Below are positions 1-36,922 of a DNA stretch of 64,000 nt, piece by piece. Source of the stretch: Ciona intestinalis (Eukaryota; Chordata; Ascidiacea; Phlebobranchia; Cionidae); assembly GCF_000224145.3 (NCBI RefSeq), contig NC_020166.2:6268927-6332926 (forward strand), in the 5' to 3' direction. Both the position numbers and the translations under genes were made by a program. The notes beneath the pieces were generated by a model that worked only from the letters and a program-made list of their open reading frames with translations, was not told where the DNA came from and made no database searches. Numbering within the stretch: position 1 is the first letter of the stretch; every line of letters begins with the position of its first letter.

Positions 1-51
1 ACACATCAACCTTGTTCTTTAAAAATTATTCAAGTTTTCATCTTGCTTCAG

Positions 52-17203
<17,152 letters not shown>

Positions 17204-18179
17204 CCACCCACCCAAGTGCTATCGTATCCACCAAGTGATTTTTTTCAATTTTTGTGTGTTTTTGCCTCCTACGTTCATCAAACACGGCTGCTTCACCATA
17301 CCGCTTGTCCCACTTTCTTTTCACGACTGTTCCTGATTGTTCTTCGTTCTGTTCGCTCACAACGACGCCAAACCATATCACCATAATACAAACTAGCTGT
17401 TGCAATTCCACGATCTCGCCCTATGCCGTACTGCAAACACCACGTCTGGGATTTCCCAAACTGAACTCGTATACCAAGGCAACCTGTATCCGTGGTGCGT
17501 ATCTATACCAGTGTCGTGAATCTATATTTATTCTACTTTTCAATGCGTCGTGTGCAAGATTTTCCAGTGTATTGCTTGAACAATGTTTGAGTCGGAAAGT
17601 TGAATCCGAAGTGGCATTGATTCTCTTTAAAGCTTTTTCTCTTTTACCGTCGGCTTGCACAGCACCAGTACACACGTGTCTCTCGTTCTTAAAACGTACC
17701 TTTGAGAGTCTCGTTGTATTATGTAGAAAGCATGTGGACCTTTCTTTGCTTCGTAGGACAGCGTTATGTCGGTTGTTGACCATGTTTTGTGCGAAAGCTT
17801 TATTACACGCAATCTGCTGTTCTTGTGCGGTGTTACTTTCAATTGAAATCTTGTACCACCTTGTGGCTGCAAAAATCTGTAATAGTTCAAGTTTAAACAT
17901 GGACACAATGGACATCAAAAACAAACTGTAAACAGACCAGAAAAAGTGCATTTTAACAGTCCACTGATTTTTTTCTGAATAAACGGAGCTTAGATCAGTA
18001 TAACTATAAAGTCTCTAAATTTAACGTCCCGTGCAGAGTCGTGGCCATCAGTCTTCTGTGTTTACTTTTAAGAAAACTGTTTGCTTTGGTGATGACGACA
18101 GCAGTACAGGTGTCTATATTGTCACAACTTCCCACGGTAGCTCATTCAGTACAGACAAAACCTTTGAGTAAGTTTCATC
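17204..18179 (+). other. TRIP12 3'UTR and short TMED upstream region
   Basis: There is no supported gene here. About 770 bases of 3'UTR lead to a poly(A) signal at 17978-17983. Only ~200 bases then remain before the TMED start codon, too little for much more than a core promoter or a trans-splice acceptor. A 225-codon open frame (17254-17931, +) lies in the UTR; it has no recognisable domain, and a 176-codon frame opposes it on the other strand, so I treat both as chance. Confidence 0.7.
17978..17983 (+). terminator. TRIP12 poly(A) signal AATAAA
   Basis: A canonical AATAAA about 775 bases after the TRIP12 stop codon and ahead of the next gene on the same strand. Confidence 0.6.
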
Positions 18180-19561
18180 ATGATTTCGTTAAAAGAAAGT
18201 CGCAAATTTCGTCTCCTTGTGATTTTTGCCGCTGTTTGTCTTTTGCAACTTACCCAAGGTGCAGACGAGCAGAAGCCGGACAAATACAACGAGTTTGGAG
18301 GTGACGATCCACAGATTGCTATCGAACTCGCCATCGTTCTTGAGCCACGTGGTCGTCAATGCTTCTACCAGTACATTAGAAAAGGTTCCGAACTTAAGTT
18401 TTCTTACACGGTAACTTATTGAACGTTTTGTGTATTATAAGCTCAACTATTATAATTACCAGGTTCAAACGCCATCGACGGCAATAACAACAAACGCTAT
18501 TTCATCTTATATTCGAGATCCATTTGAAAACCAAGTTTTTGCCACTCATCTTGAAGATAAGGTCGACATTCCACCTTTCGAAATAAAAAATGAAGGTAAA
18601 TATAAAGTACTTGTGCGCATCCAGGCTGTATCAACTGAAGCGTTATAAATTATACATTAATTATTTCTGGTTATAGGTGTGTACGAATTTTGTTTTAACA
18701 ACTTCATCGGTCGCTTCCTTTACAAAAAGACGGAATTTTTCATTGGAATTATCAATCCAACTCGAGTTTTTAAAAAGATGGACGTCTTAAATGAAACTCT
18801 TCAAGTGTATGACGGCTTAACGGTTTGTTTCACGTTTTGTCAAATATTAGATACTATAGAGTACGATAATAGATGGATACCATATGCACAAATAAATTCC
18901 ATATTTCTTTATTGGGTTTTAAACAATAACGCCGTTTTAGAATCGTGAGGCTACAGTTTTATCGTGAGGCTACGAAAAATATTCTTAGTTTACCACCAAA
19001 CGGGACGAATGTGAATGAATGAATGAATGAATGAATGTAATGAATGACGAGAAAAGAGTTTCAAAACTTGTACACGTCAGCTTACCCCATCATACTATAC
19101 ATGCTAAGTTTGATATATTGCAGGCTTGGGGAAGATGGGACACCTTTCACTCTATTGTTAAAAGTTAAAAACATATCACCCCTGCTCTACTTTATGTTGA
19201 ATTACAGCTTGGTTAATGGTAATCGTAAGCTTGGTGTTTCATCTATCCAGGACAGAGTACGCGGAATCTCTTCTACTATTTTTCACGTGGAGCATCAGAT
19301 GTACTTTATGCGAAGACTTGAAGGTGCGGACCTTGCTTATCTCGAACAGAATCTTCAATATATCAACCGGTGATGTACAGAAATTTAGTCTCCTGCGAGC
19401 TTAGTATATTGTTTAAATAATATTAAAGTATTGCCTTTTGTTTTAGAATGTCTGCGCTCACAATTGTCGGCGTAATCGCAGTTGCCTATATGCAGATCCT
19501 GATCTTGAAAAGATTTTTCCGTGAGCCAAAAATAACGGGTAAAGCAAAGCCAAGAGCTTAG
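18180..19561 (+). CDS. p24/TMED family cargo receptor
   Basis: A type I membrane protein of the early secretory pathway that packs cargo into COPII/COPI vesicles. Exons 18180-18410, 18463-18595, 18677-18822, 19251-19369 and 19447-19561 join in frame to give 247 residues, normal to slightly long for a p24. Seen in order: signal peptide (residues 1-27, LLVIFAAVCLLQLTQG); GOLD domain with the conserved Cys pair (GRQCFYQYI and VYEFCFNNF); a coiled-coil stretch; one membrane helix (LTIVGVIAVAYMQILILKRF); and a short cytosolic tail with the diphenylalanine export motif (KRFFREP) but no C-terminal KKXX. The LKRFF junction and GOLD sequence look most like the gamma group (TMED1/3/5/6/7), which I cannot settle by eye. 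The gene starts ~200 bp after the TRIP12 poly(A) signal on the same strand. Confidence 0.88.
18955..19165. repeat. ATGA/GAAT ladder and MITE scraps in TMED intron
   Basis: A GAATGAATGAAT run (about 19012-19040) sits between pieces that resemble the MITE: CGTGAGGCTACAGTTTTATC and TACCACCAAACGGGACGAAT on the left, and GGCTTGGGGAAGATGGGACA on the right at about 19122-19145. It looks like a MITE split by later insertion or expansion. Confidence 0.5.
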
Positions 19562-20095
19562 AACTCAAACCAGATGATTTCAAAACCTGAAACACTTCCA
19601 ATTATTCGGAACCTTTAAAACACGAAATGTGAAACATTATTTTGATTCTTTTGTGAAGTTTTGCTCAACAACGGCGGGAAATTATGGGGAATCACCTTCA
19701 GTGATAGTATGTTTACCGCGTTAAAACTTTATCTCAGCAAAAAATATAATACGCTCGTGCAGTTAATATTCATTCTTTGAAGTTTGTAAAACGAAATTCA
19801 ATACAAATCTTCTTTTATCAAAGTCTGCTAAGTAATTTGCCTTTAAGCAGGTCCAGAACGAGCTAAAGTTCATAACGAGTTGAGCGATAAAATTTAGAAC
19901 GAAAACACTGCAGTTTTCAAGCGAGAAATATTTACACGCTTTGTGGTAAAGACTCTACAAACAGTTCATATTTGCATATCTGTATTGTTTTGTGTTTTCC
20001 ATTTAACGTATAAAATAAGGTACTAACAGTAATTGCAGCGTATATGTTACAGCCATATTTGCAAAAACTAAAAGTGTATAAGACATATCACGCAA
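19562..20095. other. Intergenic, TMED to EZH
   Basis: 534 bases holding the TMED 3'UTR and the EZH 5' flank and leader. I see no open frame, repeat or RNA gene. No AATAAA follows TMED, so its 3' end is not placed. Confidence 0.6.
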
Positions 20096-28863
<8,768 letters not shown>

Positions 28864-29203
28864 AAGCATGTTGCCAGTTTCAAGTGATTTTTACCGAACA
28901 GCGATACAGCATGTCTTATGTCGGCAACACTACTAAAGGGATATTGTTTTTCCGAAAAAGAATTTTCTTTTTTATTTGCGTGCAACGTTAAACTATATTG
29001 ATTTAAGATTGTGTTGCAATATTAGCATCAATTACAAAAAAATCATTGCGAAATCATTTCATTTTCCTACGAAATCGTTGTATTTTTTGCTGAAGTACGC
29101 AACATGTAATGTTAATGGTGTCATTTGTATATACATGCACGTTTTAGTTGCTGCTATCCGAAACGTTATCGTGCGCACTGGTTGCACATTAGATGTGATT
29201 GAA

Positions 29204-29209
29204 AATAAA
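29204..29209 (+). terminator. Candidate EZH poly(A) signal
   Basis: AATAAA 341 bases after the EZH stop. It is the first good signal I noticed downstream; no downstream element was tested. Confidence 0.4.
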
Positions 29210-29785
29210 CTGGACGCTTCACGAATACGTGTTACAGACGACGCACATGCTCTCGCGACGTGCACTCAATTCTATTTTAATAGAAATGCAGAAACTTATA
29301 GCATAAATACGTTCGTTTGAACCTAATTATCATGTCTGGGCGTTACAGAAATCGACCACAAATACACAACTCTCGTTTAAAGCAGAACCTGCCCTTTTCC
29401 GGGAGTGGCTCCTCGTTTCCGCTAAACGAGCAATACGTTTCAGATTCCACACACGGTTCATTTCATTAAAGGTTTCCGGTCTTGCAACATGCATGCACAG
29501 TCAGCGAACGTTAATCACGAAGGTCCCACTCTCCGGCCAACTTACTTTACCTATAATTGGCCCTTATTTATCACTATGTACCCATTCACTTAAATTTCCT
29601 ATAAGACAATCGTAGACATGCTTAAATAGCCTCTACCGCACAAATAACTTAGAATTTTGGAATTATCAATATAAAAGAACCATTGTGTTGAAATAACGCT
29701 GACTGTTTTCTTAGGTCGACCCTTCTAATTGACTTTACAGTTGTTATTTTCGAAATTTAAAACGAGGTTTGAATCATTTTTTCTG

Positions 29786-29791
29786 TTTATT
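29786..29791 (-). terminator. Candidate DUSP poly(A) signal
   Basis: AATAAA on the minus strand about 210 bases after the DUSP stop codon. Confidence 0.45.
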
Positions 29792-29998
29792 ATAAAATCA
29801 CTGTTTTGGGTGAGGGGGCAGTGTTCGATTATGCGACGTTTATGCGCAAAAAAACAGCAGGTCAAGTAGAAAACAATAAAAACAGCAAGACATACCGTAG
29901 AAAAATAAATCTCGAAAACGCAACTGTACAAAAGCGTGCAACGTGTGAAAATCGGAACTGCGGGTGAAAATTGCACTGAAGGTATTTAAATGGAAATT

Positions 29999-32900
29999 TT
30001 ACGTCGAGAGAGTGAAGGCCGGTTGCTGACAGTGGAGAATTCGTAGAGCAACGTGGCACTTGCAGTCCCTCTTGTCGGGAAATTGAAACGCGAAGTCTGT
30101 CCTCAAAACAGGCGCTGTCATGCACCTCTTGTCTTCAGGCATCGCTGTTTTGTTAGCGGGTTTCAAAGGCGATAAAATCTGAATCGGGATTGCGGCTGTC
30201 ACGGCGCGACGTCTGTACAATCTGGATTGAGGACTCGGCGGTTTAGCAGCAACTGGCGCAACGGTCTCTGGTGTATCTGCCTCACAGGTCCACTCCATTG
30301 GCAATGTCTCTCCATGTTTTCTTAAGTGCGCTGCGATGTCTCCAACACTTTGTATACGTTCAGGCACTGGTCGTCGACTCAGCTTAGCTTCCAAGCTGGA
30401 CAATTGTCCCATGAAGTTAAAGTTCGGTGATATTACACTTCTTTTACTTTTCACATAACGAAAAGCGTCGTTTAAGGAAACACCTCGACACGTAATGAGG
30501 TATGCAAGGCATATTGTAGCTGAACGACTGATTCCGGCATGACAGTGAACGAACACTTTTCCGCCTCGTTGTTTTTCTTCATCTGAAAAATAAAATAAAT
30601 CTGTTATTGAGAATTCGAAAAAGTGATGTTGACATATCATTAATGTGATATGCGACCTTGTTTTTCCCTACGTCATGTGCTAAATATTTGCTATTGTTAA
30701 ATTTACGTCAACGGCTGGTCGTGCGTGAAGCAAACAATATTGTTGGTTGAATGCGAAGGTTCGATCAAGCCCTGTGACGTACCCAGTCTGCGCAAGTAGA
30801 CATTGTATGCCCGTATACGGTATTTCCATGTTTGCTTGTTCGCGTCCAGTCTTGCTCTTCTTGTGCTCACTTATCTCACTAAATCTGCTCGGCCTGGCGG
30901 CAATTGTGCGAACAAGTCCTGGCAAAACACCCGGCGCCTGCGTCACTCGCGAATCCGAGCTCGCTGCTATAGTTTCCCTCGTCAGGCTCTGCTTGCGTTG
31001 GTAAACCAAGTATGCTCGGGTCGCCCTTCGCTCGACGCTATTTTAAGGTATTCGGTCTCTTGTTTGCGCGCCCGGCAAAGGCGAAGAGAGGACACACCAG
31101 GTAAGCAACAAACGGCCCATTGTGTGTTTAGAGCAAACAATGCTGCCTCGCGTGCCAGAGAAATATGAGCTGTGACGTAGATAGGACCTGCTAACCATTT
31201 CGACCTATTTGGTTTACCGTATGCCGATAATCTGACCCGCTTTTATCGTAGGGTGCATGCGACCACGATTTTCATTTAGATACGGGAAATACGGTTTACA
31301 CCACAGGTTTGTTGTGCAGGGCAATACAATTGAACAATACAATTCCCACGTCGATATAGTGGGCAACCGCAATGCTGGTATCAAATTGTCTCTGCTCACG
31401 CGGGCATTGTTTTAAGCCTGGCAATTTTAAGCGGGTGACGTCAACCAAGCTAATCACGACCACAAGTAGAATCCAAGCAATTATCGCGTTTCTGCTCGGA
31501 TGAGCACAAAGCGACCAACTGAGCGATGAAACCGTGCCAAAAGTATTTTGAGAATGTCCGACGCAATTTCACTAGATGACTGTAACTACGTCACAGGCTG
31601 AACGATAATGCCAGTCATTCTGATGGATCATTTAACTTACGCACAGGCATGACGGCTCTTACGCAGGGTTGACGCAATTCGATATCTTACTCTACGTCGG
31701 TGAAATAATTTTCTAGGGGCGCACGAATGAAAACGTGACGTTAAGACGCAATTGATAAACCAGAAAACTAAAGGTTCCAATATCACATTCTTATTTGAAC
31801 TAATGATTTAGGTGGTACTTACTTATAAAGGAAATAGCTTCGTCGAACCAGGAACTTATATCAGCCTGGCCGTTGTCTTCTACAGGTATTCTTTTGTATT
31901 GAAATCGGTCTGGAAAGTGGTTAGGACAATGTGAACTGGCGTTTAAGACTCCTGTAATACCCAAAGCGGCCAATTCGTTTTCCTGAGATGCGTGGTGTGC
32001 TGATCCAAGGTAGAGGTGTGGTAATATCTCAACGGGGGAGCCCTAAAAATAAAGCCAGGTTAAGACGTCATCAAATCTAGAGTTATATTTGTCGTCGCCG
32101 CAAAAGCGTCAATGACGTTTCGGTTATCCTATCTATTACCAGAACCCGATGTCAGCACAACTAATACGCTGACACCGTAGTTATATATCATACTTCGACT
32201 TAATTAGGTGGCAGACTTGACACCCTTAAATGGACTTTGTAATGTCAATTGTCGTCTTTTTACCTGGTCGTAAATGGGTGTAGGTGTCGCTGGTGTCTCG
32301 TTTCCCGGTGATCTTTCTTCGTTTGAAAAAGAAAGAGTGTTTTCTAACCCTTCACATAGTTCTGGGAAGTCCACTTGAAAAAGTTTGAATCCGCCTGCGT
32401 CAAAAATAGAATTCAGTCTAAGGATTCAAAACCACAAAGCCGAACATACATGTAAACGGCGACAGAGCGACGGAGTTCACGCTTGACCGCTAATGTGTTT
32501 AATAGCAAGCCTTTGTCACTATATCCCGACTAAAATTAGCCAATTTAACCTGAGATCGCGTGACAAGAACTCTGGTCTCACGTAATGACTAACCGTAGGC
32601 GGGAAGGGGTGGGAATTGTTTTAAGCCCAGACGAGACTAATAGCACCTGGCTTATTATAACCCAAATCCCAAATGAGGATTACCTAATCTCCACATCCTT
32701 CTAATTACACACAAGGGTTCTGGTCGGGTCGAGTACCATATTATGACAAAACCGCCTGTCCACACAAACTTACCACTTAAGTATCTGATGTCAGCTTGAC
32801 CTGACGAGTGCTTCAGCAGCGTCGTTAGAACCGTGTTAGTTGTTCGTCGTTGTACATATTTCTGTGCTTGCTGATCGGCGTCACCATTTTCGTCATAAAC

Positions 32901-33143
32901 GATAACGGTTTTGATATTTCCTTCTGAAAACAGTTTTCTCTTCTCAGCGCTTGAGATTACATTTTCAATGCACATTTCTCCTCTTGATCGTCTCCGGAGG
33001 ATGCTGTTGCTTCTTATATTGATTGCATTACGAACCCGGCCTTGGTTAAAAACGAGAAACGACCGGCAGTCTATGGCTAAGTAATCTGAAGCTCCTCTTA
33101 AAACAGATGCGAATTGCGTACAGGAGATAGGTTGGCTCACCAT
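29999..33143 (-). CDS. MAP-kinase phosphatase, DUSP1/2/4/5 (nuclear, inducible) type
   Basis: Dual-specificity phosphatase that removes Tyr and Thr phosphates from MAP kinases. Exons, in reading order on the minus strand: 32774-33143, 32264-32394, 31823-32042, 29999-30582; they join in frame to give 434 residues. Seen: N-terminal rhodanese/CH2 domain (YLAIDCRSFLVFNQGRVRNA) carrying the basic kinase-interaction motif ILRRRSRGE; linker ending TPIYDQ; catalytic domain SPVEILPHLYLGSAHHASQ; the general-acid loop (PVEDNGQADISSWF); P-loop VHCHAGISRSATICLAYL with its Cys codon at 30542-30544; then ISPNFNFMGQL. The four-exon plan and these motifs match the vertebrate nuclear MKPs; I cannot pick one of DUSP1, 2, 4 or 5. 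The tail after the catalytic domain is long (about 130 residues), basic and Pro-rich. It is convergent with EZH. TGACGT-type sites lie in the 5' flank, as in vertebrate MKP promoters. Confidence 0.93.
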
Positions 33144-33500
33144 TTTTTTCTGTTTGTTCGGTTAAATTTCTAAGCGATGTCTGCTTGAGTATGAGAACAG
33201 GATACTTGGTTCGTCGGGTATAAATACGCGAGATTTGCCTTCTTTTCATGCTGAGCCACTCAACGTGTTGACATTCTCTCGCTGGTGTTTCTTTCAATGA
33301 CGTACAGGCCAGTCGCTTTCTCCGTACGTGCGTCATAGTCAGCTTTTGTGGTCACGTGGTGGCTTTGTTGTCGCCCAACCAGCGCACTAAATCCTTTATC
33401 TAGCATCACGTGATATACGAACAGGAAACTCCTCCGTCATCAGAGAACCCCATATGCCAGGAAATGACGTATTTTATTCAGATTACGTAAGCCTGTTTTG
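33144..33500 (-). promoter_or_regulatory. DUSP (MKP) 5' flank with CRE-like sites
   Basis: The 350 bases upstream of the start codon hold TGACGT at 33298-33303 and 33465-33470, with further ACGT cores (GGTCACGTGG near 33351, ATCACGTGAT near 33405, ATTACGTAAG near 33483). CREB/ATF sites drive vertebrate DUSP1 induction; that they work here is inference. Confidence 0.4.
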
Positions 33501-34382
33501 GCTTGAATTGTAACGCGAACTTTCTACCGCTTTCTCGCAGTAGTAAATATAAATAAACAAATACTTTTCAACAATATTTGCGTCAATCACGACTACATCA
33601 GATTTAAAAATAGATCACTTCTCTCTTCTGAATTAAGGCTGCGTAGTATTTACATGATAAATATGCAATGAATTGTTAATAACTAATACCTGACACAGGT
33701 TTTACAACTATGTTCACCGCCGTGTAATGGCCGAGATTATGTCCGTGAGTAATAACGTTGCCCACGCCTACTGTTGTTTTGTTTATATAGTTGTATATAA
33801 TGCGTGGGAAGTTAGAATGTGTGCATGTAGGCTGGACACGACGTAACATGCCTATTTAAATATGATTGCGCCCGATGAGAAACACAGTCATTTGGCCAAA
33901 CATAAATTGCGCTAATTGTAGAAACAGAGCGTCGGTGTGAAAACCGTGACAAGATGGTGTCAGACAGCGCATGTTAGTTCTAAATATTGCAATGCATTAC
34001 GCAATCCATCAACATATGTATGTTCGTATTAGTATATTCCCAAACACGTGTCGATTGCGAAACGCATTGGGTTCTATATTTGTATGTAATGTGCATGCGA
34101 ATAAGTAATTCTAAACCTCGTGAAAGGGTATAATGTTCTAATAGCGTCTATTAGGCCTAATTATTAGCATTTAAAGCCAGACACAATGCGCGCGTTTTAG
34201 GCATATGAGACAACATGTAAAATGTATTGGTTCTTTATCATTTTAACACATCTTATCTGATGACATTTTTACATCCCTTGCATCTTTTGAAATATATCGA
34301 TTTAGTAAAAAAATGGCCTATGCGACGAAAAATCATATTCGCGAGCGGAAGAGCCGGTAAACCGAAAAGTAAATATACGTGG

Positions 34383-34416
34383 ATCCGCTGCGACGGAAAT
34401 TAATTCCGTAGCGGAT
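34383..34416. repeat. Short hairpin (inverted repeat)
   Basis: The arms ATCCGCT-(GCG)-ACGGAA and TTCCGTAGCGGAT pair over 13 bp with a three-base bulge, around ATTAA. No gene is nearby; its function is unknown. Confidence 0.7.
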
Positions 34417-34959
34417 GTTTTAATATTACACCACCGTGGTGGCACAATGCATTTTGCTTCACACGTATAAGCCATACCACAAGACCCGTATCAAAATAAC
34501 ATGACGTCTACATTGAGCTTATTATAAACCACCCTACCGTACACACAGCACGATGCATACGTGACATTTTCCAGCCCATGAATTTTCTGCGCTGGTTGTA
34601 ATTATCCAGCGCCATATGGCCACTTGTGAGCGGCTTTACTGTTGTTGCGAAGTTGTGACTACGATGATTACAATTCGTCACAAATACAACATCGCGGTTA
34701 CTAATAACACGCGCTTTCTGACTCGGCGGTGATTCATACCTCGAGTGTAATAATCTTGACTCGGGTGTGTTTAATCTGTGAATTGCGCCGTTTAAATTTG
34801 AGAAGTGTTGACCTGAAGTAAATATTAGAAATAATCGGGTATTTTTGGCTCGAGGCTATATTTTCCCGGTTGACTTTGGTTACGAATAGCAAACACAGCA
34901 AAATATAAATTGCAAGAAATGTTATATTTGTCCGAACGCTTTGACTTCGCAGTTTACAA

Positions 34960-35115
34960 TCATCTTCCAGTAGATTTCTTGTCCCATTTGGTATAGTACA
35001 CAAAGAGTATTTACTAAAATATATTACCGTAGACCCCATGACTCTAAAAGAGGTTTGCGAATAGTTCAAAACAGGACTACGATACATGGGATTTAGGTGG
35101 TTACCGCATCCCATT
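34960..35115. repeat. Possible diverged relative of the local MITE
   Basis: It carries GTCCCATTTGG and, at the right, GCATCCCATTTTACCCCACA, which resemble the MITE's internal and terminal blocks but with much divergence. Either an old copy or a related family. Confidence 0.35.
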
Positions 35116-35959
35116 TTACCCCACATTTATATAAGATTGAAATTCTTACATAATATCGATCACTGGATAGCTTACGTCAGGTTTAGCGAAATAAAAAGTG
35201 ACGTGCGGTGATGAAGTCATCTCTTTTCGTACTCCCAATCTGCCAAAACATAAATTTTTAATTTCGACCAGCACTCCTGTAAAGTATAGCGCACGCATCG
35301 GCCTTTTTTAAAGCCACCCTGTTTCCTGCTTCCTCATTTATGGTTTAAAACACAAGCGCCGGCTGTTACAGCCCACCTCTATTTCTCCTTTCGATTTTAC
35401 GTCATAATCATGATCACAGAAGATTGATGTCCGATTTAGGTTTTTAAATTGACCATCTGGTTCCAGCATAGTTAGATGTTAATAATGGTCTATTATTATT
35501 TTCTCCATTCAGGATCATTATAATGGCCACCGTATAAAACATCTAATGTAAATGTCATTAATAGGTTCCGGGACACATTTACGAAAGTGAACCGCCTTAT
35601 ATTTATTCATAAACAGACAGCAATGGTCCCACGCTGATACAACAACCTTTACACAATGAAAGGAAATTTACATTGTTGTTTCGTACGTTTGCTGGTATGA
35701 CGTACCGTACCATATTACTTTGTCTGCCATTTCTTTGTATTGAATAATATCATATACCTGTTCACCACGTTCGCTCGTGTTATTCCATTTCTCTTACAGT
35801 TGAATCATTCTGTATTCGGCCGAACTATGTATCCATGTGACCGAACAATATAAGCGCCGCTCTTTTCCAACAAAATTTGAGGACTCGTTGTCATCGAAGC
35901 GAACGGTTTCACATCCACCCGATAATTTTATCATCTGCCGTATATACATAAATATCCTC

Positions 35960-36065
35960 CAAAAAATAATAATTATCACCAACAAAGTGACATACTTGAT
36001 GACTCGTAAGCTGGCATCACGAGGTGTATGGAACAGAACAAGTTACTTTTATTCATTCATTTAAA
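35960..36065 (+). mobile_element. SINE 3' end fragment
   Basis: The block AACAAAGTGACATACTTGAT, then GACTCGTAAGCTGGCA and a short ATTC run, matches the SINE body and tail; the head is missing. Confidence 0.6.
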
Positions 36066-36176
36066 TCGTTTTCCATTTACACTGTGAGTAGGCTTTAAAC
36101 GCACAACATCAAATCGTATATATCCGTCATAGCATATACAAGATAAAATAAAAAAATGAACGTGGCGGACATAATA

Positions 36177-36366
36177 TAGTAGGGTGGGAAAAGATGGGAC
36201 GCCTTTTAACTCTATTTTCTCGTCTCATTTGGTAGTAAACAAAGAACATTTAAAGAATCATAAAACCGTATCCTCACAACTCTCAGACCGTTGTAAAGTG
36301 TTTAAAACATGATCAGATATTTGGATATTGTGTTCTACAGGTGTCCCATGTTCCCCCATCCTACTA
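36177..36366. mobile_element. MITE, near-complete copy
   Basis: 190 bp from TAGTAGGGTGGGAAAAGATG to the complementary end CCCCCATCCTACTA. The interior (ATGATCAGATATTTGGATAT) lies in the opposite sense to the copy at 24587. Confidence 0.85.
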
Positions 36367-36568
36367 AATATAAAGTACTATTCTGCTTAAAATGCAAAAT
36401 TCTGACCAAGAAACACGCCAAAAGTAATCTCCGGTTATGTGTATTTAAAAACGTATCAATAAGTTAATAAGTAAAGACACGACAACTTTTCCACCAGAGG
36501 GCACTGAGTTTATTTATTATTTTTGTGGGCAGGTGAAAGATTGCAATACAAACGCATTTTTATGTATA

Positions 36569-36765
36569 TAGTAGTGTGGGGGAAGAGGGGACACCTTTAC
36601 CACATAATATCTTAATACCCTGATCGTGTTTTAGACAATTAACGACGGGCTTTGTGAGTTTTTGTGAGGATTCGATTTTATAAATTGTTAAATGTTCTTT
36701 GTTTACTTTTAAATGAGACGAGATAAAAGAACAAAAAGGTATCCCATCTTCCTCCGCCCTATTAT
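36569..36765. mobile_element. MITE, near-complete copy
   Basis: About 197 bp from TAGTGTGGGGGAAGAGGGGA to CCCATCTTCCTCCGCCCTAT, in TATATA context on both sides. The interior has CCTGATCGTGTTTTAGACAA, the same sense as 24587. Confidence 0.85.
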
Positions 36766-36780
36766 ATATTTTGTATTTAT

Positions 36781-36922
36781 CGCTCTTTAACTGTGTTTTC
36801 TCGTTCCATTTAGTATATGGTAAACGAAGAACATTCAAAGAATTATAAAACTATATCCTCACGACTACCATAGACCATTGTTAATTGTTTAAAACACGAT
36901 CAGGATACTTGGATATTAACAT
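36781..36922. mobile_element. MITE fragment, opposite orientation
   Basis: Only the interior remains (AAAGAATTATAAAACTATAT; GATCAGGATACTTGGATATT), abutting the previous copy in reverse orientation. One insertion beside another is likely. Confidence 0.7.

Larger units (their letters stand above)
28864..29998. other. Intergenic between convergent EZH and DUSP
   Basis: About 1.1 kb of 3'UTR and spacer between two genes facing each other. It has an AATAAA on the + strand at 29204-29209 (possible EZH end) and one on the - strand at 29786-29791 (possible DUSP end). A 114-codon + frame (28976-29320) shows no domain and I do not call it. Confidence 0.6.

Noticed and set aside
17421-17951. 176-codon minus frame as a gene
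   Set aside because: It lies wholly in the TRIP12 3'UTR opposite another long frame, with no domain and no splice support.
30680-31168. Overlapping long frames on both strands in the DUSP intron
   Set aside because: They lie inside a well-supported intron and no frame has a domain; high GC explains open frames on both strands.
29999-33143. Horizontal transfer to explain the CpG-rich composition of the phosphatase gene
   Set aside because: The gene has chordate-type MKP exon structure and protein; the composition continues into flanking intergenic DNA, so a domain effect is more likely.
34734-35126. 130-codon minus frame
   Set aside because: It overlaps what looks like a diverged MITE and resembles no protein I know.
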